Part shown: in pieces, positions 44,823 to 53,494 of the stretch | Layout of the letters: the number at the start of each line of letters is the position of its first letter | Position numbering within the stretch: the first letter of the stretch is position 1 | Assembly: GCA_016124195.1 (NCBI GenBank) | Contig: WGOE01000006.1 | Coordinates: 310,001 to 374,000 of the forward strand | Direction of reading: 5' to 3' | Source of the DNA: a bacterium | Lineage (GTDB): Bacteria; Pseudomonadota; Alphaproteobacteria; Rhodobacterales; Rhodobacteraceae | Length of the DNA stretch: 64,000 nt | Made by a program: the position numbers and the translations under genes | Notes under the pieces: generated by a model | What the model was told of the DNA's origin: nothing | The model's database searches: none | What the model saw: the letters and a program-made list of their open reading frames with translations, nothing else

Positions 44823-45191
44823 ATGAACCACCGTTTCGCAATGGCGCTGAGTGCCGCTTTGGCCTTGTCCGGCATGGCAGCGCCCGCATTTGCGGAAAAG
44901 CTTTACGGCGCGATCGCCTTTTCGCCCTCGACCGGCAAATGGGGGCAGGGCGTGAATTTCCCGGCCAAGGAAGATGCCACGACCGAGGCGGTCAACCAGT
45001 GCGGCGTGGGCGATTGCGAGGCGGTCGTGGTGTTCCCGGCCTGTGGGGCTGTGGCGGTGGGCGACGGTTTCGGCATGGGATTTTCGGCCGACAAATCGGT
45101 GGCCAAGTCCGAAGAGACGGCGCTGGCCAACTGCAATCAATATACGACCAACTGCCTGATCACGACCTCTTTCTGCAACAGCGGATCGTGA
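44823..45191 (+). CDS. DUF4189 secreted protein
   Basis: The 122-residue protein has a signal peptide (residues 1-24, ending PAFA) and one DUF4189 domain: KLYGAIAFSPSTGKWGQGVNFPAKEDATTEAVNQCG with four to six cysteines in regular spacing (QCG, DCEA, PACGAVA, NCNQYTTNCLITTSFC) that probably form disulfides. Periplasmic or extracellular; function unknown. Divergent from the transporter operon. Confidence 0.85.
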   Translation: MNHRFAMALSAALALSGMAAPAFAEKLYGAIAFSPSTGKWGQGVNFPAKEDATTEAVNQCGVGDCEAVVVFPACGAVAVGDGFGMGFSADKSVAKSEETALANCNQYTTNCLITTSFCNSGS

Positions 45192-45225
45192 GGCGTCGCC
45201 GCACCGGACCTGAGGCGCCCGCAGC

Positions 45226-45249
45226 ATGGGCAGATTGCCCATCCTACCC
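45226..45249 (-). repeat. Palindromic repeat family B, copy 2
   Basis: Reverse-orientation exact copy of 18470-18493, just after the DUF4189 gene. The ATGGGCAGATTGCCCAT hairpin could act in transcript 3'-end formation, but no T-run follows. Confidence 0.85.
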
Positions 45250-45390
45250 AAATCGGCCGTCGCGCCTTGGCCTGCGCAGAAGGCAAAAGCGCGTTGGCTG
45301 AATTACTTCGGGTTTTCAAGAAACCGGATTCCCCTTTTGCCTGAAAGGGCTTAGTCTGTCCGGGCGCGAAGGCCGCGCGAGGAGCGTGCC

Positions 45391-45783
45391 ATGAATTTTG
45401 TCGAGGCCGTGCAGGCGGGATACCGCAATTACGTCACCTTCAGCGGACGGGCGTCACGCTCGGAACTGTGGTGGTGGGTCCTGTTCCAGATCGTCATGAA
45501 CATCGTCATCGCCGCCATTTTCGGCGGGGGCCACATGGCCATGGGCGAAGGCGCCATGCGCATGCACTACGAGGGCGGGCTGGTGGCCAACCTCTGGGCG
45601 CTGGCCAATTTTCTGCCGGGGCTGTCGGTGGGCATCCGCCGCCTGCATGACGTGGACAAGTCGGGCTGGTGGACCTTGATTGCACTGGTGCCGGTGGTCG
45701 GGATCATCGTGCTGATCGTGTGGTATTGCACGCAAGGCACGCCGGGCAGCAACCGCTTTGGCCCCGCGCCCGCCGGGCGCTAA
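45391..45783 (+). CDS. DUF805 membrane protein
   Basis: The 130-residue protein has the DUF805 pattern: NFVEAVQAGYRNYVTFSGRASRSELWWWVLFQIVM at the start, SVGIRRLHDVDKSGWWTLIALVPVVGIIVLIVWYC with the RLHD-X-KSGWW motif, and a GTPGSNRFGP end. Three to four membrane helices, function unknown. It abuts the convergent regulator gene with no gap. GAGGAGCGTGCC precedes the ATG. Confidence 0.9.
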   Translation: MNFVEAVQAGYRNYVTFSGRASRSELWWWVLFQIVMNIVIAAIFGGGHMAMGEGAMRMHYEGGLVANLWALANFLPGLSVGIRRLHDVDKSGWWTLIALVPVVGIIVLIVWYCTQGTPGSNRFGPAPAGR

Positions 45784-46809
45784 TCAGATCGAGAGGCGCC
45801 CGAGGGTCGGCGGCGTCGGCGTGCCCTGAGTGCCACGCTCGCGGTAGGGCGTGGTGTTGTAGTGGCTGCGGTAGCATTTCGAAAAATGCGAGGGGCTGGC
45901 GAAGCCGCAGGCCAGCGCCACGTTGATCACCGACATATCCGTCTGCATCAGGAGGTTGCGTGCCTTTTGCAGCCGCAGTTCCATGTAATAGCGCTTGGGG
46001 CTGCGGTTGAGGTAGCGGCGGAACAGGCGTTCAAGCTGGCGGGTCGACATGCCGACCTCTTCGGCGAGGTCAGCGGGCGACATCGGGTCTTCGATATTGC
46101 CCTCCATCATCTGGATGACCTGCGAAAGCTTGGGGTGGCGCACGCCGATCCGCGTCGGGATTGACAGGCGCTGGGTGTCCTGATCGGTGCGCGGCGTCGA
46201 ATAGATCAACTGATCCGCCACGGTATTGGCGACATCTTCGCCATGATCGCCCGCGATCACCTTGAGCATCAGGTCGAGGGACGAGGTGCCGCCGGCGGTG
46301 CTCCACCGGTTGGTGTCCATCACGAAGACCGATTTGGTCAGGGTCACATCCTCGAATTCCTCAAGAAAGCCGTCCTGGTTTTCCCAATGGATCGTGGCCT
46401 TGCGCCCATCGAGCAGCCCCGCCTTGGCCAGGGCATAGGCCCCGGTGCAAAGTCCGCCAATCGTCACGCCGCGCCGCGCCTCGCGCCGCAGCCAGTTCAG
46501 CACGGATTTGGTCGCGGCCTTCTGCACGTCGATGCCGCCGCAGACCAGAAGGATGTCGTCACGTTCGATCTCTTCCAGCCCCATGTCGAGCCGGAACGCC
46601 GCCCCGTTCGAACAGGTCGCGAACTGGCCGCCCTCGCCCGCGAGGGCCCAGGTATAGCCGGTCTCGCCCAAGACACGGTTGGCGATGCGCAGGGGTTCGA
46701 TCGCGGAGGCGAAAGCCAGCATGGTGAATTTGTCAAGCAACAGAAAGACAAAGCGGCGCGGCGCCTCGGGTTTCGAGGTTTGCGTGGCTTTGCGCGGCAG
46801 GGTGGACAT
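45784..46809 (-). CDS. GlxA-family AraC-type transcriptional regulator
   Basis: The 341-residue protein has a DJ-1/PfpI (class I glutamine amidotransferase-like) N-terminal domain (residues about 19-190: FVFLLLDKFTMLAFASAIEPLRIANR...LLVCGGIDV...GGLCTGAYALAKAGLLDGRKATIHWENQDGF) and an AraC/XylS helix-turn-helix domain (residues about 230-325: MSPADLAEEVGMSTRQLERLFRRYLNRSPKRYYMELRLQKARNLL). Members control choline, betaine and carnitine breakdown (GbdR/CdhR type), which would fit the dimethylglycine-type gene at 35.5 kb, but this is only a family association. The ATG at 46809 (MSTLPRKATQ) is divergent from the DAHP synthase gene. Confidence 0.9.
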   Translation of the reverse strand: MSTLPRKATQTSKPEAPRRFVFLLLDKFTMLAFASAIEPLRIANRVLGETGYTWALAGEGGQFATCSNGAAFRLDMGLEEIERDDILLVCGGIDVQKAATKSVLNWLRREARRGVTIGGLCTGAYALAKAGLLDGRKATIHWENQDGFLEEFEDVTLTKSVFVMDTNRWSTAGGTSSLDLMLKVIAGDHGEDVANTVADQLIYSTPRTDQDTQRLSIPTRIGVRHPKLSQVIQMMEGNIEDPMSPADLAEEVGMSTRQLERLFRRYLNRSPKRYYMELRLQKARNLLMQTDMSVINVALACGFASPSHFSKCYRSHYNTTPYRERGTQGTPTPPTLGRLSI

Positions 46810-46959
46810 GTTGCGACCTGATGTGTCGTTATTGAGGCATCGATACAGGAAACCGGACGCTTCGCAAGGGGTCAGGTGGGAAATATGGCGGCTTTCGCCC
46901 TTTGCTTTCTGCCTCGATTTGCCTATAGCGCTGTCAGATTCTGACGTGAGGAACTTGCC

Positions 46960-48330
46960 ATGACCAAAGGCTGGACAAAATCGGACTGGCGCGCCAAGCC
47001 GCGGGTGCAGATGCCCGACTATCCCGATCAGGCGGACCTGAAGGCGGTTGAGGCGCAACTGGCCAAATATCCGCCGCTGGTCTTTGCCGGCGAGGCGCGC
47101 AAGCTGAAAAAGCAGCTCGCCGAGGCGGCCGAGGGCCGAGCCTTCCTGCTGCAGGGCGGTGACTGCGCCGAGAGTTTTTCGGAGTTCAGCGCCGACAACA
47201 TCCGCGACACATTCCGCGTCATGCTGCAGATGGCGGTGGTGCTGACCTATGGCGCCAAGGTGCCGGTGATCAAGGTCGGCCGGATGGCCGGTCAATTCGC
47301 CAAGCCGCGCTCGGCCGGGACCGAGGTGGTGGGCGGCGTGGAATTGCCGTCCTACCGCGGCGACATCATCAATGGCTTCGATTTCGACAAGGCCTCGCGG
47401 GTTCCTGACCCGCAGCGCATGCTGCAGGCCTATACGCAATCGGCCGCCTCGCTGAACCTCTTGCGCGCCTTTTCGACCGGCGGTTTTGCCGATATCCACC
47501 GCGTTCACGCCTGGACGCTGGGCTTTGCCGAGCATGACAAGGCCGAACGCTACCGCGCTTTGTCCAACCGCATCTCGGATGCGCTGGACTTCATGAACGC
47601 GGCCGGGATCACGTCCGAGACGGCGCCCTCGCTGGCGACGGTGGATTTCTACACCAGCCACGAGGCGCTGCTGCTGGAATATGAAGAGGCGCTCTGCCGG
47701 ATCGATTCGATCACCGGTCAGCCGGTGGCGGGGTCGGGTCACATGATCTGGATCGGCGACCGTACCCGTCAGCCCGACGGCGCGCATGTCGAATTCGCGC
47801 GTGGCGTGCTGAACCCGATCGGGCTGAAATGCGGGCCCTCGACCACGGCCGAGGATCTGAAGGTGCTGATAGCCAAGCTGAACCCGCAGAACGAGCCGGG
47901 CCGCCTGACGCTGATCGCGCGCTTTGGCGCGGGCAAGGTCGGTGATCACCTGCCGCGCCTGATCAAGACCGTGCAGGAAGAAGGGGCCCGGGTGGTGTGG
48001 TCCTGCGATCCGATGCATGGCAACACGATCAAGGCGGCCTCGGGCTACAAGACCCGGCCCTTCGAATCGGTGCTGCGCGAGGTGCGCGAGTTCTTCGACA
48101 TCCACAAGGCCGAGGGCACGATCCCGGGCGGCGTGCATTTCGAGATGACCGGCAAGGACGTGACCGAATGCACCGGCGGCCTGCGTGCCGTGAAGGACGA
48201 GGATCTGTCGGACCGCTATCACACGGCCTGCGACCCGCGCCTGAACGCCTCGCAGTCGCTGGAACTGGCCTTCCTTGTCTCCGAGGAATTGTCGTCGCGC
48301 CGCGATGTGCAGCGCTGCGTCGCACTCTGA
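46960..48330 (+). CDS. 3-deoxy-7-phosphoheptulonate synthase, class II
   Basis: The 456-residue class II DAHP synthase condenses phosphoenolpyruvate and erythrose 4-phosphate at the entry of the shikimate pathway. Typical blocks are [94 protein letters not shown] and [18 protein letters not shown], which supply the metal and phosphate ligands. This class is plant- and actinobacteria-like in origin and usual for alphaproteobacteria. ATG is preceded by GAGGAACTTGCC. Confidence 0.95.
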   Translation: MTKGWTKSDWRAKPRVQMPDYPDQADLKAVEAQLAKYPPLVFAGEARKLKKQLAEAAEGRAFLLQGGDCAESFSEFSADNIRDTFRVMLQMAVVLTYGAKVPVIKVGRMAGQFAKPRSAGTEVVGGVELPSYRGDIINGFDFDKASRVPDPQRMLQAYTQSAASLNLLRAFSTGGFADIHRVHAWTLGFAEHDKAERYRALSNRISDALDFMNAAGITSETAPSLATVDFYTSHEALLLEYEEALCRIDSITGQPVAGSGHMIWIGDRTRQPDGAHVEFARGVLNPIGLKCGPSTTAEDLKVLIAKLNPQNEPGRLTLIARFGAGKVGDHLPRLIKTVQEEGARVVWSCDPMHGNTIKAASGYKTRPFESVLREVREFFDIHKAEGTIPGGVHFEMTGKDVTECTGGLRAVKDEDLSDRYHTACDPRLNASQSLELAFLVSEELSSRRDVQRCVAL

Positions 48331-48347
48331 GCCTTCAGGACCAATGC

Positions 48348-48378
48348 AAACGGCCCCGGGGGAAACCTCGGGCCGTTT
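48348..48378. terminator. Bidirectional terminator between DAHP synthase and PAS_5 genes
   Basis: AAACGGCCC (48348-48356) pairs with GGGCCGTTT (48370-48378), with additional pairing inside. The A and T ends make it usable for both convergent genes. Confidence 0.75.
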
Positions 48379-48398
48379 CTCATTGCGGCCGACGCAGG

Positions 48399-49142
48399 TC
48401 AGTCGCGCGAATGGACCAGGCGCAGGTGCGGCTTGCCGCGTGGCGGGCGCGGTGTGAAATCCGCCGGCGGTTCGGCCAGTCCGGCGGGCTGGCGCGCCGT
48501 GGCGGGCAGGGGCGGGACGGCGGCGATCGGCGGCAGGTCCTGCAGGCGGCGGTCCACCACCTCAGGCGGAGTTTCACGCCAGTTGGTGCGCCGCCGCTCG
48601 ATCACTTCGCTCATCAGGCCGGAAATGGCAAAGCGGCGCGGCGCGCGACCCATGCTCCCCTCCATCGCAAGGCACCCAAGCGCGAGGCTGGTTTCGCCTC
48701 GAACCCCGGTCAGCGGCAGGACGATCAGGCGGCCTTCCAGAGCGGGGCGGCCGATGCCGCGTTCGGCCTCAAGCCAAAGCTCGAGGACGGCCGGCGTGGC
48801 AAAGACCCCCTCCAGCGCATCGGCCAGCCGGATGCGGCCCGCCGGTTCGAACATCGCCGAAAGCGGCATGCCGCGCACATCCATGCCCATCAGGTCGTGC
48901 AAATGCATGCCCGCGATGCGAAAGCGGCCGATGCCGCTGGCCACGCGCTCCAGAAGGAATGTGTTCTCCAGGGCGCCGGCGATGCCGCGCGGATCGATCC
49001 TGTCGCGCTCTGGCAGGGCGCCGCCTTCGCGCAGCCCCTCCCAATAGGCACGAACCTCGGCCAGCGCAGGAAAGCGTGTGCCACCCGAACCGCCGTTCGA
49101 CGCGCCAGACCTTCCGCCCTTCCCAAGAAACGACAATGCCAT
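48399..49142 (-). CDS. PAS_5 domain protein
   Basis: The 247-residue protein has the PAS_5 (PF07310) type domain typical of alphaproteobacteria: VRAYWEGLREGGALPERDRIDPRGIAGALENTFLLERVASGIGRFRIAGMHLHDLMGMDVRGMPLSAMFEPAGR (residues about 29-105), then a region with the LALGCLAMEG strand. The last 70 residues are Pro/Arg-rich. It is a probable sensor or signalling accessory protein; nothing nearby names its partner. Confidence 0.85.
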   Translation of the reverse strand: MALSFLGKGGRSGASNGGSGGTRFPALAEVRAYWEGLREGGALPERDRIDPRGIAGALENTFLLERVASGIGRFRIAGMHLHDLMGMDVRGMPLSAMFEPAGRIRLADALEGVFATPAVLELWLEAERGIGRPALEGRLIVLPLTGVRGETSLALGCLAMEGSMGRAPRRFAISGLMSEVIERRRTNWRETPPEVVDRRLQDLPPIAAVPPLPATARQPAGLAEPPADFTPRPPRGKPHLRLVHSRD

Positions 49143-49355
49143 GCGATTTCGCCGCGGTTTCCCGACAGACGCCCCGTCAATTGCCCCGATGTCCCGGCTT
49201 CTGCTTTCGACCTGGGGTGGGTTAATCTTGCAGCAACTTCGGTTACTGTTGTCTTAAGATACACGGTTCGATTGAGATTTGGCAGACAATCTCGACAAAT
49301 GGTAAATATCGCACGTCAGGGTTGAACCGCCCCGACCCAAGGAACGGAGACCGGC

Positions 49356-50255
49356 ATGACCATCTCGATGACAGGCTTTGCGGCGCGCAAGGGGCAGGGG
49401 GCCGGGCATTCCTGGGCCTGGGACATCAGGTCGGTGAACGGCAAGGGTCTTGATCTGCGGATGCGGCTGCCCGACTGGATCGACGGGCTGGAACTGGCGC
49501 TTCGGGGGGAATTGTCCAAGGCTCTGGGGCGCGGCAATGTGGCCCTGTCGCTGAAGGTGACGCGCGACGGGATGGGTGAGGGGGTCGAGGGGCTGCGGCT
49601 CAACCCCGCAGCACTGCAGGCCGCCCTGGCCGCCCTCCGCGAGGTCGAGGACCAGGCGATGCAGATCGGCGTGACGCTGGGACAGGCCACCGCCGCGGAT
49701 GTGCTGGCGCTGCGCGGCGTCCTGGACTCCTCGGCGGTCGAGGTCGATACCGCCGGACTGCGCGGGGCGATCCTGGCCGATCTGCCGGCACTTCTGGCCG
49801 ATTTCAACGCAATGCGCGCGAGCGAGGGCGCGGCGCTGAACGCGGTGATCTCGGCCCAGATCGACCGGATCGCGGCCCTTGTGGCCGAGGCGCAGGCCGC
49901 GGCCAATGCCCGCCAGACCGAGGCCGCCCACGCGCTGCGCGAGGCCATCGCCAAGATCCTCGCCCATACAGAGGCTGCGGACGAAGTGCGCCTGGCGCAG
50001 GAACTGGCCCTGCTGGCCGTCAAGAACGACGTCACCGAAGAGATCGACCGCCTGACCGCCCATGTCGCCGCCGCCCGCGCCCTGATGGCCGACCCCGGCC
50101 AGATCGGCCGCAAGTTCGATTTTCTGGTGCAGGAATTCCTGCGCGAGGCCAATACCCTGTGCTCCAAGGCGCAGTCCATCGCCCTGACGCGGGTGGGACT
50201 TGACCTCAAGACCGTCATCGATCAGATGCGCGAACAGGTGCAAAACGTGGAATGA
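49356..50255 (+). CDS. YicC family endoribonuclease
   Basis: The 299-residue protein has the YicC N-terminus ([38 protein letters not shown]) and C-terminus ([74 protein letters not shown]). Studied YicC proteins act on small RNAs. It is coupled to gmk, whose ATG overlaps the stop; yicC-gmk is a common pair in alphaproteobacteria. Confidence 0.93.
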   Translation: MTISMTGFAARKGQGAGHSWAWDIRSVNGKGLDLRMRLPDWIDGLELALRGELSKALGRGNVALSLKVTRDGMGEGVEGLRLNPAALQAALAALREVEDQAMQIGVTLGQATAADVLALRGVLDSSAVEVDTAGLRGAILADLPALLADFNAMRASEGAALNAVISAQIDRIAALVAEAQAAANARQTEAAHALREAIAKILAHTEAADEVRLAQELALLAVKNDVTEEIDRLTAHVAAARALMADPGQIGRKFDFLVQEFLREANTLCSKAQSIALTRVGLDLKTVIDQMREQVQNVE

Positions 50256-50890
50256 TGATGGCGCGACGCGGGCTTTTGCTGATCTTGTCCTCGCCGTCGG
50301 GCGCCGGGAAATCGACCCTGTCGCGGCGTCTGATGGCCTGGGATCCGAGCTTGCGCTTTTCCGTCTCGGCCACCACCCGCGCGCCGCGCCCCGGTGAGGT
50401 GCAGGGCCGCGACTATTATTTCGAAACCCGGGCTGCCTTCGAGGCCATGGTGGCCGGGGGCCAGATGCTGGAACATGCCGAGGTGTTCGGCAACCTCTAC
50501 GGCTCGCCGCGCGCCCCGGTGGAACAGGCCATGGCCGAGGGCCGCGATACGCTGTTCGACATAGATTGGCAGGGCGGCCAGCAGATCAAGCAGGCGATGC
50601 GCGATGACGTGGTCTCGGTCTTCGTGCTGCCACCCTCGATCGCGGAACTGGAAAGCCGCCTGCGCGGGCGGGCGCAGGACAGCGAAGAGGTGATCGCGGC
50701 GCGGATGGCGAAAAGCCAGTCCGAGATCAGCCACTGGGCGGAATACGATTATGTGATCGTGAACAACGATCTGGAGAAGGCTTTCAACGATTTGGTGACC
50801 ATTCTTCAGGCAGAACGGCTGAGACGGGATCGGCAGCCGCAACTGGCCGATTTCGTGCGCGGCCTCAATCGGGAGTTTTCGGCGCGATGA
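50252..50890 (+). CDS. gmk: Guanylate kinase
   Basis: The 212-residue enzyme phosphorylates GMP to GDP. The P-loop is [10 protein letters not shown] at residues about 13-22, followed by [21 protein letters not shown] (GMP binding) and [15 protein letters not shown]. Three ATG codons in a row (50252, 50255, 50258) could start it; the first overlaps the yicC stop. Its stop overlaps the next gene's ATG. Confidence 0.95.
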   Translation: MMMARRGLLLILSSPSGAGKSTLSRRLMAWDPSLRFSVSATTRAPRPGEVQGRDYYFETRAAFEAMVAGGQMLEHAEVFGNLYGSPRAPVEQAMAEGRDTLFDIDWQGGQQIKQAMRDDVVSVFVLPPSIAELESRLRGRAQDSEEVIAARMAKSQSEISHWAEYDYVIVNNDLEKAFNDLVTILQAERLRRDRQPQLADFVRGLNREFSAR

Positions 50891-51411
50891 AGTATTCACT
50901 CGACGGTCATGCCCCCGAAGTCGGCATCGGGGCCTGGATTGCGCCCTCGGCCTCGGTCATCGGCAAGGTGGTGCTGGAGGATGAGGCGAGCGTCTGGTTC
51001 GGCGCCGTCCTGCGCGGCGACAACGAGGTGATCTGGATCGGCCAGGGCTCCAACGTGCAGGACAATGCGGTCTTGCACACCGACATGGGGCATCCCCTGC
51101 TGATCGGGGCTAATTGCACGATCGGTCACCGCGCCATGCTCCACGGCTGTTCGATCGGCGAGGGCACGCTGATCGGCATGGGCGCCACCGTTCTGAACGG
51201 CGCGCGGATTGGCAAGGGCTGCCTGATCGGCGCCTGCGCCCTGATCACCGAGGGCAAGGAAATTCCGGACGGCGCGCTTGTGATGGGGTCGCCCGGCAAG
51301 GTGGTCCGGATGCTGGATGCCGAGGCGCAGGCGGGGCTGTTGCGCTCGGCCGAAGGTTACCGCGCCAATTCGAGGCGCTTTGCCAAGGGGCTCAAGCAGA
51401 GCCGGAAATGA
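50887..51411 (+). CDS. Gamma carbonic anhydrase-like hexapeptide protein
   Basis: The 174-residue left-handed beta-helix protein has the hexapeptide pattern of the YrdA/PaaY/gamma-CA group. Zinc ligand candidates are the histidines in [21 protein letters not shown]. It probably forms a trimer; the metal-dependent hydratase activity of such proteins is variable. It is translationally coupled to gmk (overlap of 4 bases). Confidence 0.9.
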   Translation: MKYSLDGHAPEVGIGAWIAPSASVIGKVVLEDEASVWFGAVLRGDNEVIWIGQGSNVQDNAVLHTDMGHPLLIGANCTIGHRAMLHGCSIGEGTLIGMGATVLNGARIGKGCLIGACALITEGKEIPDGALVMGSPGKVVRMLDAEAQAGLLRSAEGYRANSRRFAKGLKQSRK

Positions 51412-51464
51412 AAAGGGGGCCGATGGGCCCCCGGGTCGTTGCAAATTCGGCGCTACGGGGCGTT

Positions 51465-51626
51465 TCAGCCCCAGACAGCCTGCCGGGCAATTCGTTCGGC
51501 ATCACCGGGATAGATCCCGAGGTCGAGCGATTCCGACAGCGACAGTTGCGCGATCTCATCGCGGGTGCGCCGGTAGAGCGCTTTCTTGGCGGCATAGGCA
51601 CGGTAGTTTGCAATAAAATTCTTCAT
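51465..51626 (-). CDS. DUF1127-like small protein, paralogue 1 (53 aa)
   Basis: A 53-residue protein, MKNFIANYRAYAAKKALYRR in its first 20 positions, then TRDEIAQLS and a closing AERIARQAVWG. The Arg-rich helix followed by an L.DLGI..DA.RIA segment recalls DUF1127 proteins, whose alphaproteobacterial members bind RNA or affect phosphate and stress responses. It starts at ATG 51626, preceded on the minus strand by AGGAGAATGACC. It is 60 bp downstream of a paralogue with 37 of 53 identical residues, so both are likely in one transcript. Confidence 0.82.
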   Translation of the reverse strand: MKNFIANYRAYAAKKALYRRTRDEIAQLSLSESLDLGIYPGDAERIARQAVWG

Positions 51627-51686
51627 GGTCATTCTCCTGTAGGGCCTGGGCTTTCCCGCATCCTGCGGGCCCGGCCAGCGGGGCCA

Positions 51687-51848
51687 TCAGCCCCAGACGG
51701 CCTCGCGGGCAATCCGATCGGCATCTTCGGGGAAGATGCCCAGATCGAGTGCGACGGAACGAGGCAGGGTCGCGATCTCGTCACGCGTCCGGCGATAGGC
51801 CGCAAACTTGGCGGCTTCGGCCCGGTATTGAGCGTAGAGGGATTTCAT
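51687..51848 (-). CDS. DUF1127-like small protein, paralogue 2 (53 aa)
   Basis: A 53-residue protein whose middle reads AAYRRTRDEIATLPRSVALD and which ends DADRIAREAVWG. It is about 70% identical to its neighbour and of equal length, so the pair is a recent tandem duplication. GGAAGGA is 6-7 bases before the ATG at 51848. Upstream lies the perfect palindrome GTTTGCGCAAAC (51925-51936), which could be an operator for this short operon. Confidence 0.82.
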   Translation of the reverse strand: MKSLYAQYRAEAAKFAAYRRTRDEIATLPRSVALDLGIFPEDADRIAREAVWG

Positions 51849-51924
51849 CGTCGTCCTTCCTTTCGTTCTGCGGCGGTGGCCCGGATGGCCTTTCCCTTCC
51901 GCATGACTGGAATATGGACCTTAT

Positions 51925-51936
51925 GTTTGCGCAAAC
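51925..51936. promoter_or_regulatory. Palindrome GTTTGCGCAAAC upstream of the DUF1127-like pair
   Basis: A perfect 12-bp palindrome 77 bp before the ATG of the first gene of the pair. It is a possible operator; I cannot name a binder. Confidence 0.35.
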
Positions 51937-52008
51937 AACGCACATTGCTGCGGCGCGGCTATGCACTAGGCGCATAGGTAATTCAAAATTAACGTGTCTC
52001 GCGCGTGT

Positions 52009-52080
52009 CGATTTTTCTGCGAAAAATCGGGTTGCACCCATGGCCGGTCCTGGGCACCTCTGATGTTTCGCAGAAACATC
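52009..52080. repeat. Pair of hairpins sharing the TTTCTGCGAAA core
   Basis: CGATTTTTC/GAAAAATCG around TGC (52009-52029), then, 32 bases on, GATGTTTC/GAAACATC around GCA (52062-52080). The two have opposite orientation of the same core. The livG-livF array has a pair in the same order and with almost the same spacing (33 bases). Confidence 0.75.
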
Positions 52081-52096
52081 GTGGCGCCCGCGAAAG

Positions 52097-52121
52097 AAAA
52101 GGGCGCCCGAAGGCGCCCTTT
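52097..52121 (-). terminator. Rho-independent terminator of gap
   Basis: GGGCGCC, loop CGAA (UUCG on the RNA), GGCGCCC, then a T-run on the minus strand from the AAAA at 52097-52100. It is 19 bp after the gap stop. Confidence 0.88.
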
Positions 52122-52140
52122 GTCGTGCCTGTGGCAGGCC

Positions 52141-53145
52141 TCAGATCAGCTTGCCCATCGCAACGGCGGTATCGGCCATGCGGTTGGAGAAGCCCCATTC
52201 GTTGTCGTACCAGCTGAGGATGCGCACCATCGTCCCATCCATCACCTTGGTCTGGTCCATGTGGAAGACCGAGGAATGCGGATCATGGTTGAAGTCGGAC
52301 GAGACATTGGGCTGTTCGGTGAAGCCGAGGATCCCTTTCAGCGGACCGCTGGTCGCAGCGGCGCGGATCGCATCGTTGATCTCGGCCACGCTGGTCGTGC
52401 GCTTGGCCTCGAACACCAGATCGACGACCGAGACATTGGGTGTCGGCACCCGGATCGCCACGCCGTCGAGCTTGCCCTTCAGTTCGGGCAGCACCAGACC
52501 GACAGCCTTGGCGGCGCCGGTCGAGGTCGGGATCATGCTCAGGGCCGCGGCCCGCGCGCGGTAAAGGTCCTTGTGCATCGTGTCCAGCGTCGGCTGGTCG
52601 CCGGTATAGCTGTGGATCGTGGTCATGAAGCCCTTGACGATGCCAACGCTGTCGTTGAGCACCTTGGCCACCGGCGACAGGCAGTTCGTGGTGCAGGAGG
52701 CGTTCGAGACGACCAGATCGGCGGCAGTCAGCGTGTTGTGGTTCACCCCGAACACGATGGTCTTGTCGGCGCCATCGCCGGGAGCCGAGATCAGCACCCG
52801 CTTGGCCCCGGTCGAAAGATGCGCCTGCACCTTTTCCTTCGAGGTGAAGATGCCGGTGCATTCCATGATGATGTCGACATCGCCCCAGGGCAGTTCGGCC
52901 GGGTTCTTGATTGCGGTGACCTTCATCGGGCCGCGGCCCACGTCGATCGTGTCGGCAGTCGTGGTCACGGTATGCGGGAACCGGCCATGGACCGAATCGA
53001 ACCGCAAGAGATGGGCGTTGGTTTCCACCGGCCCAAGGTCGTTGATAGCCACGACTTCGATGTCGGTGCGTCCCGACTCCAGAATGGCGCGCAGCACGTT
53101 GCGCCCGATGCGGCCGAAACCGTTGATGGCGACTTTGACGGTCAT
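52141..53145 (-). CDS. gap: Glyceraldehyde-3-phosphate dehydrogenase, type I
   Basis: The 334-residue enzyme of glycolysis and gluconeogenesis has the NAD-binding start [18 protein letters not shown], Asp36 of NAD-preferring enzymes (VVAINDLG), the active-site Cys151 in [10 protein letters not shown] and the C-terminal [12 protein letters not shown]. It lies with tkt in this stretch, but tkt is 1.4 kb away and not in its operon. Confidence 0.96.
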   Translation of the reverse strand: MTVKVAINGFGRIGRNVLRAILESGRTDIEVVAINDLGPVETNAHLLRFDSVHGRFPHTVTTTADTIDVGRGPMKVTAIKNPAELPWGDVDIIMECTGIFTSKEKVQAHLSTGAKRVLISAPGDGADKTIVFGVNHNTLTAADLVVSNASCTTNCLSPVAKVLNDSVGIVKGFMTTIHSYTGDQPTLDTMHKDLYRARAAALSMIPTSTGAAKAVGLVLPELKGKLDGVAIRVPTPNVSVVDLVFEAKRTTSVAEINDAIRAAATSGPLKGILGFTEQPNVSSDFNHDPHSSVFHMDQTKVMDGTMVRILSWYDNEWGFSNRMADTAVAMGKLI

Positions 53146-53233
53146 GTTGAACTCCTGCTCAAGGGTTGCGATTCCATGTGGGCCTGGCGCTAAATTCGTC
53201 AGAAACGCCCCGTGTTCAACCGCTGATTTGCGG

Positions 53234-53377
53234 CTAGTGCCAGAATTGCAGGTATTCCTGCAACCTCATGATCTCATCGATCAGAAAAAGCGTCGCACGG
53301 CTGCGATTGAGCGCCACATCGCCGACGATGGCCAGAACGATCAGACCCCAGACGATCACAAAGCCCTGAATCTTCAC
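53234..53377 (-). CDS. Small membrane protein (47 aa) with GTG start
   Basis: A 47-residue protein with one membrane helix ([18 protein letters not shown]) and a basic and amphipathic tail ending EYLQFWH. The GTG at 53377 is preceded by GGAGG with a 5-base gap on the minus strand, a good start; a longer frame to 53446 has no such site. It lies between gap and the DUF808 gene. I do not recognise the family; the strong translation signal is the main support. Confidence 0.7.
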   Translation of the reverse strand: MKIQGFVIVWGLIVLAIVGDVALNRSRATLFLIDEIMRLQEYLQFWH

Positions 53378-53494
53378 CTGCGCCTCCTTGGGTTGCGGCA
53401 AAGGCCTACGCGAATGCGCCGTCAAGTCAAGCGCGGCGCTTGGCAAGGTCGCACTCCGCCGCCTAGATAGGGGTCAGGCATGGTGAGGTAGGGC

